From: an uncultured Zoogloea sp.
GTDB lineage: Bacteria; Pseudomonadota; Gammaproteobacteria; Burkholderiales; Rhodocyclaceae
Assembly (NCBI GenBank): GCA_937967645.1
Contig: CALBTT010000172.1
Coordinates: 1-39,073 of the forward strand
Length of the DNA: 39,073 nucleotides
Direction of reading: 5' to 3'
The notes under the pieces are model-generated. The model searched no databases. It was not told where the DNA came from and saw only the letters and a list, made by a program, of their open reading frames with translations. This document shows, one piece after another, positions 1 through 8,059 of this stretch (position 1 is its first letter; each line of letters begins with the position of its first letter). Position numbers and translations under genes: made by a program.

Positions 1-214
1 CGGTGAGCAGGCGCTTGCCGGCACCCATCAGCTTGCCGAAGAAGCCGCCCTGCTGGGCCGAGCCGTCGCCGAAGATGGTGTCCATCTGGATGCCGTCCTG
101 CATGTACATCATCACCCCGGCTTCGCCGATGGCGGCCTCACCCGGGTCGAGCTCGACCTCCACGTACTGCATCTCGTGACCGAAGATTTCGTAGTCGACG
201 ACGTCCATTGCCAT
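1..214 (-). CDS. AIM24/TIGR00266-family protein, N-terminal part (cut by window edge)
   Basis: The first 71 residues are visible and the rest lies beyond position 1. The start reads MAMDVVDYEIFGHEMQYVEV, followed by an acidic stretch and then GDGSAQQGGFFGKLMGAGKR. This resembles the start of the AIM24 (TIGR00266) beta-helical family, whose bacterial role is unknown. The start ATG has a GGGAG ribosome-binding site about nine bases upstream. The gene follows the metal-efflux sensor kinase on the same strand after about 150 bases, so it could be the last gene of that operon or have its own promoter; I see no clear promoter. The family call is from remembered pattern and only the N-terminus is available. 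Confidence 0.72.
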   Translation of the reverse strand, partial: MAMDVVDYEIFGHEMQYVEVELDPGEAAIGEAGVMMYMQDGIQMDTIFGDGSAQQGGFFGKLMGAGKRLLT

Positions 215-366
215 GTCTGCGTTCTCCCTGTGCTGAAGGACTCAAGTAGAGCCGGATTGTTCAGCCGCCGTGCTGCAGGCTCGTGACGGGCCCCGGCGGC
301 AAAGCCGGCATGGTATGCCAGAGTGCCTCGGCCTGTCGGGAAAAGCAGGGGTGTGCAGGGCGGGGC

Positions 367-1734
367 TCAGCCCTGTGCCGCCAGCTCCACCCGGACCAGG
401 GTGCCGTGCCCGCCTGGAGGTTCGCCGAGGGTGACGGTGCCGCCACAGCCGCGGGCAATCTCGCGCACGATGGGCAGGCCCAGTCCGCTGCCGGGGCGGC
501 TGGCCGAGGGCAGCCGGAAGAAACGCTCGAAGACCCGCTCGCGGAATTCGGGGGGGATGCCCGGCCCGTTGTCTTCCACCTCGATCACGCAGAGGTGCTC
601 ATGGCGGCGGCAGCGCACCGTGACCTCCCCGGGGGCTGGGGTGTAGGCGAGGGCGTTGAAGACCAGGTTGGCGATCATCTCGCCGAGCAGCAGGGGGTCA
701 CCCTTGAGGCGGGCGGGGTCGAGCTCGAAACCGAGGTCGAGGCCGCGCGCTTCGGCCAGGCGGATCCACTCGGGGCTGCGCTCGCGGATCAGGTCGGGCA
801 GGTCGACGATCTCGGCCAGGTCGGCCTGGCGTCCGCCGGGCTCCGCCGAAAGCAGCACCAGCATCTGGTTGATGAGGTGGCCGAGGCGCTCGATGGCGCC
901 GATGCACTGGCCGATGCGCTGCTCGCGGCTGCTGGCATCGACCTCCCGCGGCAGGACCTCGAGCTGGGCCCGGATGCCGGCCAGGGGGGTGCGCAGCTGG
1001 TGGGCGGCGTTGGCGACGAAGCGTTGCTGGGCTTCGGCCGCCTCTTCGAGACGCAGCAGCAGCTGGTTGAATTCATCCACCAGCGGGCGGATCTCGCCGG
1101 GGGCGGAGGCCGCATCGAGGGGCCGCAGGGCCCGGTGCTCCATGCCATGCAGGGCGCGCCGGATGTCCTCGACAGGGAGCAGCGCATGGCGGATGCCGAA
1201 CCAGATGGTGAAGCCGGTGGCCGAGGCGAAGAAAATCAGGGGCAGGATCAGGGCGAAGGCCAGGTCCACGCGCAGCTGGTCGCGCTTGCGGGTGGTTTCG
1301 GCGGTGACGAAGACGAAGGGCTCGCCGGCGATCTGGCGGTGGATGGCGATGACCCGGATCGGGTGACCGCGGAAGTGGGAATAGAAGCTGACCCGGTCGC
1401 CCTCCGTCTCGGCCCCCTCGGGCGCCTCGTGGGGCAGGCCGGCGTCACCGGCGACGAAGCGGTTGTTGGGGCCGAGCACGAGGTAGTAGATGTCATCGAC
1501 CCGGTCGGCCCGCAGGACCTGCTCGGCGGCGGTGGGGAAGACGAAGCGGGGCTCGCCCCCGATCATCTCGAGGTGGGGGACGAGCGCCAGGCTGGCATCC
1601 GCCAGGGCCCGGTCGAGGGCCTCGATGGCGGGCTGGTGGACCAGGTGGAAGGCCAGGGGCAGGAAGGTCAGGACGGCCAGGGCTGCGGGTAGCAGCAGCC
1701 ACTGCAGCAAGGCTTTACGCAGGCTTCGGGTCAT
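367..1734 (-). CDS. sensor histidine kinase (TctE/QseC-like)
   Basis: A 455-residue membrane-bound sensor kinase. It has a first transmembrane helix at about residues 8-28, a periplasmic sensor of about 130 residues, a second helix at about 165-185, a HAMP-like linker, the H box with HQLRTPL (phospho-acceptor His245), an N box (NLVFNALAY), the G1 box DNGPGIP and the G2 box GSGLGLPIV. The short sensor resembles the 2CSK_N type of TctE-like kinases. All catalytic boxes are intact. Its start lies inside the 3' end of the response regulator gene (20-base overlap), so the two are translationally coupled. Position after czcCBA suggests it senses the pump's substrate, but the sensor region has no obvious Cys/His metal cluster, so the ligand is not predictable. 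Confidence 0.93.
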   Translation of the reverse strand: MTRSLRKALLQWLLLPAALAVLTFLPLAFHLVHQPAIEALDRALADASLALVPHLEMIGGEPRFVFPTAAEQVLRADRVDDIYYLVLGPNNRFVAGDAGLPHEAPEGAETEGDRVSFYSHFRGHPIRVIAIHRQIAGEPFVFVTAETTRKRDQLRVDLAFALILPLIFFASATGFTIWFGIRHALLPVEDIRRALHGMEHRALRPLDAASAPGEIRPLVDEFNQLLLRLEEAAEAQQRFVANAAHQLRTPLAGIRAQLEVLPREVDASSREQRIGQCIGAIERLGHLINQMLVLLSAEPGGRQADLAEIVDLPDLIRERSPEWIRLAEARGLDLGFELDPARLKGDPLLLGEMIANLVFNALAYTPAPGEVTVRCRRHEHLCVIEVEDNGPGIPPEFRERVFERFFRLPSASRPGSGLGLPIVREIARGCGGTVTLGEPPGGHGTLVRVELAAQG

Positions 1735-2401
1735 GGACAGGATTTTCGAGCATGTAGCCCAGGCCGCGCACGGTGCGGATGCGGATGCCGCCCGGCTCGA
1801 GCTTGGTGCGCAGGCGCGAAATGTACACCTCTACCGCATTGACACTCATGTCCCGGTCCCAGGAGCAGATGGCCGCCACGATACGCTCCTTGCTCAGGAC
1901 CCGCTCGGGGTTGTCGATCAGGAACTGCAGGATGGCCCACTCCCGTTGGGGCAGCTCGACGGGTTGCCCCGCCAGCCAGGCCCGGCGGGCTTCCTCGTCG
2001 AGAGTCAGGGGACCGAATTCGCGACGCTGACCGGCCTGGCCCCGGCTGCGCCGTACCAGGGCATTGATGCGTGCCAGCAGCTCGACGGCGGCGAAGGGTT
2101 TGGTCAGGTAGTCGTCCGCGCCCAGGTTGAGGCCGCGTACCCGCTCGTTGAGGGCATCCCGGGCGGTCAGCATGAGCACGTGGATGGGGTTGTGGCGCGC
2201 CCGCAGGCGGGTCAGCAGTTCGAGCCCGTCCATGCCCGGCAGGCCGATGTCGAGCACCATCAGGTCGAAGGACTCGGCGGCCAGGGCGGCTTCGGCCTGC
2301 TCGGCGCTGCCGACGAAGTCGGCGTTGAAGCCCGCGCCACGCAGGAGCTGGGCCAGGCCGTCGGCGAGGAGGGGGTCGTCTTCGACGATGAGGGTGCGCA
2401 T
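1715..2401 (-). CDS. OmpR-family response regulator (TctD/CzcR-like)
   Basis: A 228-residue two-domain regulator. The receiver has the acidic pocket EDD at residues 7-9, phospho-acceptor Asp51 in VLDIGLPGMDG and Lys in TKPF. The C-terminal winged helix has LPQREWAILQFL and the closing VRGLGYML typical of OmpR/PhoB DNA-binding domains. I chose the ATG that gives MRTLIVEDDP; the frame stays open for 18 more codons upstream, but that extension is Pro-rich, would overlap the end of czcA and is not part of the fold. The gene sits 31 bases after czcA and overlaps the kinase gene by 20 bases. The likely role is activating the efflux operon of which it is part. Confidence 0.93.
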   Translation of the reverse strand: MRTLIVEDDPLLADGLAQLLRGAGFNADFVGSAEQAEAALAAESFDLMVLDIGLPGMDGLELLTRLRARHNPIHVLMLTARDALNERVRGLNLGADDYLTKPFAAVELLARINALVRRSRGQAGQRREFGPLTLDEEARRAWLAGQPVELPQREWAILQFLIDNPERVLSKERIVAAICSWDRDMSVNAVEVYISRLRTKLEPGGIRIRTVRGLGYMLENPVHDPKPA

Positions 2402-2432
2402 GGCGGATGTCCTGTCGGAGAAGGTCGGGGGC

Positions 2433-5400
2433 TCAGGGGGGGGGGCTGTCGTCACGGGGTGCTCCCTCGCGGCCGCCGCCGAAGCTCAGCAGCACCGGCA
2501 GCAGCAGCAGGGTGAAGATCGTGGCGCTGACGATGCCGCCGACGATCACGACGGCGAAGGGACGCTGGGTTTCCGAGCCGATGCCGTGGGACAGCGCGGC
2601 CGGCAGCAGGCCGAGGCCGGCCATCAGGGCAGTCATCACGATGGGGCGCAGGCGCAGCATGGCACCGTCGAGGATGGCCTCGGTACGGGGCGCGCCGCGT
2701 CGGGCGATCTCGATGACCTGTTCGACCATGATCACGCCGTTCTGTACCGAGATGCCAGCCACTGCAATGAAGCCCACCGCGGCCGAGACCGACAGGTGCA
2801 GGCCGGCGATGCCGAGCCCGGCGAAGCCGCCGATCAGGGTGAAGGGCACCATCGACAATACCAGCAGGGCCGGCCGGATGTCCTTGAAGGCCCAGAACAG
2901 CAGCGAGAAGATCAGGCCGAGGGTGATCGGCACGATGAGCTTGAGGCGGCCCATGGCGCGCTGCTGGTTCTCGAACTGTCCACCCCAGGTCAGGCTGTAG
3001 CCGGGGGGCAGGGTGACCTCGGCGGCGACCTTCTGCTGGGCCTCGGCAACGAAGCTGCCCTGGTCGCGGCCGCGCAGGTTGGCCTTGACGATCACGTTGC
3101 GGCCGCCCGCTTCGCGCTGGATGCGGGAGGCGCCCTGGCGCAACTCGACATCCGCTACGTCGCCGAGCGGGATGCTGGTCTTGCCGTCGCCGAGGGCGAC
3201 TGGCAGGTGGGCGATGTCATCGATCTGGTCGCGGAACTGGGGGCCGAAGCGCAAGGTGACGTCGTAGCGCCGCTCGCCGTCGTAGAACACATTCACCGCG
3301 TTGCCGCCCAGGGCGGTCTGGATCATGGTGTTGATGTCGGTGACGTTGATGTCGTAGCGCGCCAGGGCTTCCCGGCGCAGGCGGATGTCCACCTCGCTCT
3401 GGCCGCCCACCGGCAGCGCCGCCACGTCGGCGGAGCCCTGGATACGCCCGATCACCCCGGCCACCTGGCGGGCCTTGGCCTCGAGGACATCGAGGTTGGG
3501 GCCGAAGATCTTCACCGCGATCTCACCCTTGGCGCCGGAGAGGGACTCTTCCACGTTGTCCTGGATCACCTGCGAGAAGTTGGTGGGCAGGCCGGGAATC
3601 GCCGCCAGCTTGGCCGACATGCTCTCGACCAGGGCTTCCTTGCTGGCGAAGCGCCATTCGCCGCGGGGCTTGAGGTCGGCCAGGATTTCCAGGTTGTTGG
3701 GGCCCTTCGGGTCGGTGCCGTCGTCCGGCCGGCCCACGTGGGTGATCACCGCCTTCACCTCGGGGTAACTGTTGAGCACCGCCCGGACCTTGCGCTCCAC
3801 TTCCTTGGTGTTGGACAGGGCCGAGGACTGGGGCAGGGTGATGGTCAGCCAGATGTTGCCTTCGTCGAGCTTGGGCAGGAACTCGGAGCCCAGCAGCGGG
3901 GCCAGGGCCAGGGCGCTGACCAGGCAGGCGGACGAGGCGAGGATGGTGAGGCGGCGGTGGCCCTGCAGGCGGATCAGGAGTTCCCGGTAGCGGTGCTGCA
4001 GGCGATGCAGCCAGGGGCTCTCCTTCTCGGCCATGTCCTGCTTGTTGAGGGCGTAGGACAGCAGGGTCGGAACCAGCGTGAGGGTCAGGATCAGGCCACC
4101 CAGCAGGGCGAAGGAGAGGGTCAGGGCCACCGGCGTGAAGATCCGCCCCTCGACCCGCTGGAAGGTGAAGATGGGCAGGAAGGCGACGATGATGATGGCC
4201 TTCGAGAACATGATCGGCGACCCCAGCTCGATGCAGGTCTGCTTGAGGGCATGCAGGCGGCGGCCGACCGGCGAGATGATGCCGTGGTGTTCGGCATGGG
4301 CATCCACGGCGAGGCGCACCATCAGGGCCTCCACCATCACCACCGCGCTGTCGATGATGACGCCGAAGTCCACCGCGCCAAGGGAGATCAGGTTGGCCGA
4401 CACGCCCATCGCGTGCATCAGGATGAAGGCGAACAGCAGCGACAGGGGAATCACCGCGGCGACGATGATGGCGGCGCGCAGGTTGCGCAGGAAGCCGAGC
4501 AGGATGGCGGTGACCAGCACGGCACCGACCAGCAGGTTCTCGGCCACGGTGGCCACGGTATGGGCGATCAGCTCGGTGCGCTGGTAGATCGGGCGGATCC
4601 GGTAGCCTTCGGGCAGGCGGGCATTGACCTCATCCACCTTGAGCTTGAGGTTCTCGACGATCTTGGCGGCGTTGCCGCCCTTGGTCATCTGCACGATGCC
4701 CTCGATCACGTCGTCGCGGTCGTTGAAGGCCACGATGCCGAAGCGCGGCCGCGCCCCGCTGACCACCTCGGCCACGTCGCTGATGCGGACCGGCTTGCCG
4801 TTGCGGGACACGATGACCACGTCGCGGATGTCGTCGGCGCTGCGGAAGAGGCCGAGGCTACGGATTACCAGGGCCTCGTCGCCACGCCGCATCAGCCCGC
4901 CGCTGCCGTTGCCGCTGGCGGTGGCGAGGGCATCGCTGACCTCGGACAGGCTGATCGAGTACTTGCGCAGCAGATCCGGCTGCAACTGGACCTGCATTTC
5001 GCGGATGGCGCCGCCGAAGCTCACCACGTCGGCGATGCCGGGCACCATGCGCAGGGCCGGGCGGACCGTCCAGTCCTGCACGGCGCGGACTTCCTCCTTG
5101 GGGGCCGAGGGCGGGCTTTCCAGGATGTAGCGATAGACCTCCCCGACCGCGGTGGTCAGCGGCGCCAGCACCGGCTGCAGCCCCGGCGGCAGGCTGACCT
5201 GCTGGAGGCGCTCCAGCACCTGCTGGCGGGCGAAGTAGTCGGCGGTCTTGTCATTGAAGGTGAGGGTGACCACCGACAGGCCGGTGATGGAGACCGAGCG
5301 CAGCTGGGTGAGCCCGGGGACGCCGCTCATCTCGCGCTCAATCGGCAGGGTGACGGTGCGCTCGACCTCTTCCGGGGCCTGGCCGATGGCCTGGGTGACC

Positions 5401-5546
5401 ACCTGGACCTGTACGTCCTGGACGTCAGGGAAGGCTTCGATGGAGATCTGGTTGACCGCGTAGAGCCCATAGCCGAGCAGGGTGAGGGCGGCCAGCAGGA
5501 TGAAGGCGCGCTGGCGCAGGGCCAGGGTGATGAGGGTGTCGAACAT
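2433..5546 (-). CDS. czcA: CzcA/CusA-type RND efflux pump (inner membrane)
   Basis: A 1037-residue proton-driven RND permease of the heavy-metal efflux class, of normal length. The start MFDTLITLALRQR, the first helix and IEAFPDV are typical. Transmembrane segment 4 has DFGVIIDSAVVMVEA, keeping the two acidic residues expected for proton relay. The end has GISVQNGVIMVEQ and a final hydrophobic bundle. By eye, the positions that carry the Cu/Ag-binding methionines in CusA read DEGNIWLT and LEILADL here, so the Met triad is absent; this argues for a divalent metal rather than Cu(I)/Ag(I). Czc versus Cnr/Ncc specificity cannot be told. It lies 13 bases after czcB in one operon. Confidence 0.93.
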   Translation of the reverse strand: MFDTLITLALRQRAFILLAALTLLGYGLYAVNQISIEAFPDVQDVQVQVVTQAIGQAPEEVERTVTLPIEREMSGVPGLTQLRSVSITGLSVVTLTFNDKTADYFARQQVLERLQQVSLPPGLQPVLAPLTTAVGEVYRYILESPPSAPKEEVRAVQDWTVRPALRMVPGIADVVSFGGAIREMQVQLQPDLLRKYSISLSEVSDALATASGNGSGGLMRRGDEALVIRSLGLFRSADDIRDVVIVSRNGKPVRISDVAEVVSGARPRFGIVAFNDRDDVIEGIVQMTKGGNAAKIVENLKLKVDEVNARLPEGYRIRPIYQRTELIAHTVATVAENLLVGAVLVTAILLGFLRNLRAAIIVAAVIPLSLLFAFILMHAMGVSANLISLGAVDFGVIIDSAVVMVEALMVRLAVDAHAEHHGIISPVGRRLHALKQTCIELGSPIMFSKAIIIVAFLPIFTFQRVEGRIFTPVALTLSFALLGGLILTLTLVPTLLSYALNKQDMAEKESPWLHRLQHRYRELLIRLQGHRRLTILASSACLVSALALAPLLGSEFLPKLDEGNIWLTITLPQSSALSNTKEVERKVRAVLNSYPEVKAVITHVGRPDDGTDPKGPNNLEILADLKPRGEWRFASKEALVESMSAKLAAIPGLPTNFSQVIQDNVEESLSGAKGEIAVKIFGPNLDVLEAKARQVAGVIGRIQGSADVAALPVGGQSEVDIRLRREALARYDINVTDINTMIQTALGGNAVNVFYDGERRYDVTLRFGPQFRDQIDDIAHLPVALGDGKTSIPLGDVADVELRQGASRIQREAGGRNVIVKANLRGRDQGSFVAEAQQKVAAEVTLPPGYSLTWGGQFENQQRAMGRLKLIVPITLGLIFSLLFWAFKDIRPALLVLSMVPFTLIGGFAGLGIAGLHLSVSAAVGFIAVAGISVQNGVIMVEQVIEIARRGAPRTEAILDGAMLRLRPIVMTALMAGLGLLPAALSHGIGSETQRPFAVVIVGGIVSATIFTLLLLPVLLSFGGGREGAPRDDSPPP

Positions 5547-5559
5547 GGTGCGGCGTCCT

Positions 5560-6720
5560 TCAGCGCGAGCTGCTGGCCAGCTCGGCGTTGAGCAGCAGGG
5601 CGCCGACGCCGACCACCTTCTCGCCGGCCTTCACGCCGCTCCAGGCATAGGCGTGGGTGCGGGTCTGCACGGCGAGGCTGACCTCACGCTTCTCGAACAC
5701 GCCGGGCTCGCGCTCCACGAACAGGTAGTTCTTGACCCCCTCCACCAGCAGGGCACCGATGGGGACCCGGGGCAGCTCCTCCCGGGTGTCGGCCAGCAGG
5801 GCGACCTTGGCATACATCTCGGGCTTGAGCAGACCCTCCCGGTTATCCACCGCAACCCGTGCCTGGACCCGCCGGGTCTGCGGGTCGAGGGTGGGGGCGA
5901 TGCGGACCACCTTGCCCTCGAAGCTGCGGTGGGGGTAGGCCGACACTTCGACCTGGGCCGCCTTGCCGACGGTGACGATGGACAGGTCCCGCTCGGGGAC
6001 GTCCACCAGCACTGACAGCTTGCTCATGTCGGTGACCACGAATAGGGGCTCGGGCAGGTCAGGGCGGACTTCCATGGACGGGTTGATCTGGCGGGTGGCG
6101 ACGATGCCGGCGAGCGGTGCGCGTACCGCCAGGCGCTGGCTGCCTTCGCCGAGCCTGCCACCGGGGGTCAGGTTGTCCAGGCGCAGCCGCGCGCGCTCGG
6201 CCTCGGCGCGGGCCTGCTGCCAGTCGGCCTGCGCGGCCTCCAGCTCGCGGCGGGGCAGCACCTCGGCTTCGACGAGGCTCCGGATCCGGTCCAGGCTTGA
6301 TTTCTTCTGTTCCGCGTCGGCCCGGGCCTTGGCCAGGTCGGCCGCGGCGGTGCCCAGTTCGGGCGCGTCGAGCACGGCCAGGATGTCGCCGGCCTTGACG
6401 CTGTCCCCCACATTGGCGCGGATCTCCACGACCCGGCCGGCGATCGGGGAGTAAACGCGGGCGGTGGCATTCTCGTCATAGGCGACCCGGGCGGCGAGAG
6501 GGTCGTCCATGGGTACCGGAGCCAGCTGGGCAACTTCCGACTGGATCTGGGACAGCTGCGGGGCAGCCGTGGGGAAGCGCAGGACGCCGGGTTCGGCCGA
6601 CGGCTTCTGGACGACCGGTTCAGCCTGCGGCGTTGCTGTGTCCTCACGGAAGTGGAGGGCCGCCGCGACACCGAGGGCGGCGAGGAGGGCGATGGACAGG
6701 GCGAGGATGCGGGGCTTCAT
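5560..6720 (-). CDS. czcB: RND periplasmic adaptor (membrane fusion protein, CzcB-like)
   Basis: A 386-residue adaptor linking the CzcA pump to the outer-membrane channel. It has an N-terminal membrane anchor or signal segment (ILALSIALLAALGVAAAL), a lipoyl half-motif with SPIAGRVVEIRANVGDSVKAGD at about residues 95-115, an alpha-helical hairpin rich in Ala/Glu/Arg at about 125-190, the second lipoyl half (APLAGIVATRQI), then beta-barrel and membrane-proximal domains. There is no His-rich metal-binding tail, unlike some CzcB/CusB proteins. The start ATG overlaps the czcC stop by 4 bases, so translation is coupled. The family is secure; the metal is not shown by the sequence. Confidence 0.92.
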   Translation of the reverse strand: MKPRILALSIALLAALGVAAALHFREDTATPQAEPVVQKPSAEPGVLRFPTAAPQLSQIQSEVAQLAPVPMDDPLAARVAYDENATARVYSPIAGRVVEIRANVGDSVKAGDILAVLDAPELGTAAADLAKARADAEQKKSSLDRIRSLVEAEVLPRRELEAAQADWQQARAEAERARLRLDNLTPGGRLGEGSQRLAVRAPLAGIVATRQINPSMEVRPDLPEPLFVVTDMSKLSVLVDVPERDLSIVTVGKAAQVEVSAYPHRSFEGKVVRIAPTLDPQTRRVQARVAVDNREGLLKPEMYAKVALLADTREELPRVPIGALLVEGVKNYLFVEREPGVFEKREVSLAVQTRTHAYAWSGVKAGEKVVGVGALLLNAELASSSR

Positions 6721-7949
6721 TGAGTGGATTCTCCAGCCAGGCGCAGCATGAAGGCGGCACGGGCAAGGTCGGCCCGGGCCTGGATGGCCTCGAGGCGGGC
6801 GGCACGCAGGCTGCGCTGGGTGTCGAGATAATCGGTGAGGCTCATGCCGCCGCGCTGCAGGGCGATGTCGGCGCCTTTGCCGGCGCGCTCGGCGGCGGGC
6901 AGGATGACCTCGGTGGTCCGTTTCAGGCGGGCCAGGCTGGCGGCGTAGGCGCTGCGCAGGCGTGCCCGCTCGCTATCGACGGCGACGACGGTGGCCGCCA
7001 GCTGTGCCTCGGCCGTCGTGTAGTCGGCCTCGCTGCGGGCGATCTCACCGCTGTAGTCATAGCCGAGGAAGAGGGGGATCGACAGGCTGATGCCGACCGA
7101 TGATTCGGAGTAGCTGTTGTTGATGTTGGCGGGCGCGTGCTCGTACTGCAGGCCGATGGATACGTCACGGGTACGCTGGGCACGGGCCAGTTCCCGCAGC
7201 GCATCGGCCTGGGCGATACGCTGGCGGGCGGCCAGGATGTCGGGGCGCTCGGTGGGAGTGGGGAGCAGGGCCGCCTCGTCAGTGGGCCACTCTTCCAGCA
7301 GTTCCAGGTTTGCTGCGGCAGGTCGGCCGCCCAGGAGGGCGGACAGGGCCGCACGGGCCTGGGCGAGCTGGGCTTCGGCCTGTACGGCGTCGTTGGCGAC
7401 GCGGGCTGCCTCGGCGGCGACCCGGGCGACGTCGACCCCGGCCAGGTCGCCGGCCTTGGCGCGGATCTCGGCGGCTTCGGCGGCGCGCGCCGCCAGTCTG
7501 GCGTTCTCGGCCGAGATGCGTGCGGTGGCCTGGGCCGCGCGCAGGTCCACCCAGGCGTTGGTCAGGTCGCTGCGGGCCAGCCGGATCGCGTTGTCCAGGT
7601 CGGCGCTGGTGGCTGAGAGGTTGTCGTCGGCCGCGCGCAGGCGGAGGTCGCGCTTGTTGCCGCGCTCGATCGGCTGGTCGATCCGGATGGTGTTGTCGGT
7701 TGCCCGATCCCAGGTGTTCGAGCTGCCCGGGCGGTGGGGGCTCGAGCCGCTGGCCGAGACGGTCAGGGTGGGGTTGGGGCGGGCACCGGCGGTCTGGATG
7801 CCGGCACGAGCCGCAGCGACCGCGCTGCGGGCCAGGACGATGGACGGATTGGCCTCGAGCAGGCGGGCGTCCGCCTCGGGCAGCGTCAGGGGGGCAGCAT
7901 GGGCGTAGCCCAGCCAAAGGGTGCTGATGAGCAGAAGGGGGATGCGCAT
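6717..7949 (-). CDS. czcC: TolC-family outer-membrane efflux channel (CzcC-like)
   Basis: A 410-residue outer-membrane factor. It has a cleavable signal peptide (MRIPLLLISTLWLGYAHAAP) and two internally similar halves of long Ala/Arg/Glu-rich helices, as in OEP/TolC proteins, with SVGISLSIPLFLGYDYSGEI in the second half. It is the first gene of the czcCBA-regulator-kinase operon and overlaps czcB by 4 bases. An inverted repeat (7957-7974) sits directly before its start and includes the weak AGG that would serve as ribosome-binding site. The call rests on domain pattern plus operon position. Confidence 0.92.
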   Translation of the reverse strand: MRIPLLLISTLWLGYAHAAPLTLPEADARLLEANPSIVLARSAVAAARAGIQTAGARPNPTLTVSASGSSPHRPGSSNTWDRATDNTIRIDQPIERGNKRDLRLRAADDNLSATSADLDNAIRLARSDLTNAWVDLRAAQATARISAENARLAARAAEAAEIRAKAGDLAGVDVARVAAEAARVANDAVQAEAQLAQARAALSALLGGRPAAANLELLEEWPTDEAALLPTPTERPDILAARQRIAQADALRELARAQRTRDVSIGLQYEHAPANINNSYSESSVGISLSIPLFLGYDYSGEIARSEADYTTAEAQLAATVVAVDSERARLRSAYAASLARLKRTTEVILPAAERAGKGADIALQRGGMSLTDYLDTQRSLRAARLEAIQARADLARAAFMLRLAGESTQ

Positions 7950-7956
7950 GCCGTTC

Positions 7957-7974
7957 AGCCTGATAGGTCAGGCT
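7957..7974 (-). promoter_or_regulatory. perfect inverted repeat covering the czcC translation start region
   Basis: AGCCTGA-N4-TCAGGCT, perfect 7-bp arms, ends 8 bases before the czcC start codon. In the transcript the hairpin would take in the AGG nearest the start, so it could limit ribosome access. As DNA it could be an operator for the operon's own regulator. Function is inference only. Confidence 0.45.
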
Positions 7975-8059
7975 CCCAGTCTAAGTTCGCACCCTGACGA
8001 TCGGCTTAAGACTTTCTTGCGTCAAGCTTGCATCTATCCCCTCGTGCGGGGGCAGGGCT

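Noticed and set aside
2127..5591. 1154-residue plus-strand open frame over czcA
   Set aside because: It is a codon-bias shadow of a clear RND gene; the product is Gly/Asp/Gln/His-rich with no domain.
7975..8059. TTGACG on the minus strand as the czc promoter
   Set aside because: No -10 hexamer at 16-18 bases; left as an unassigned promoter region.
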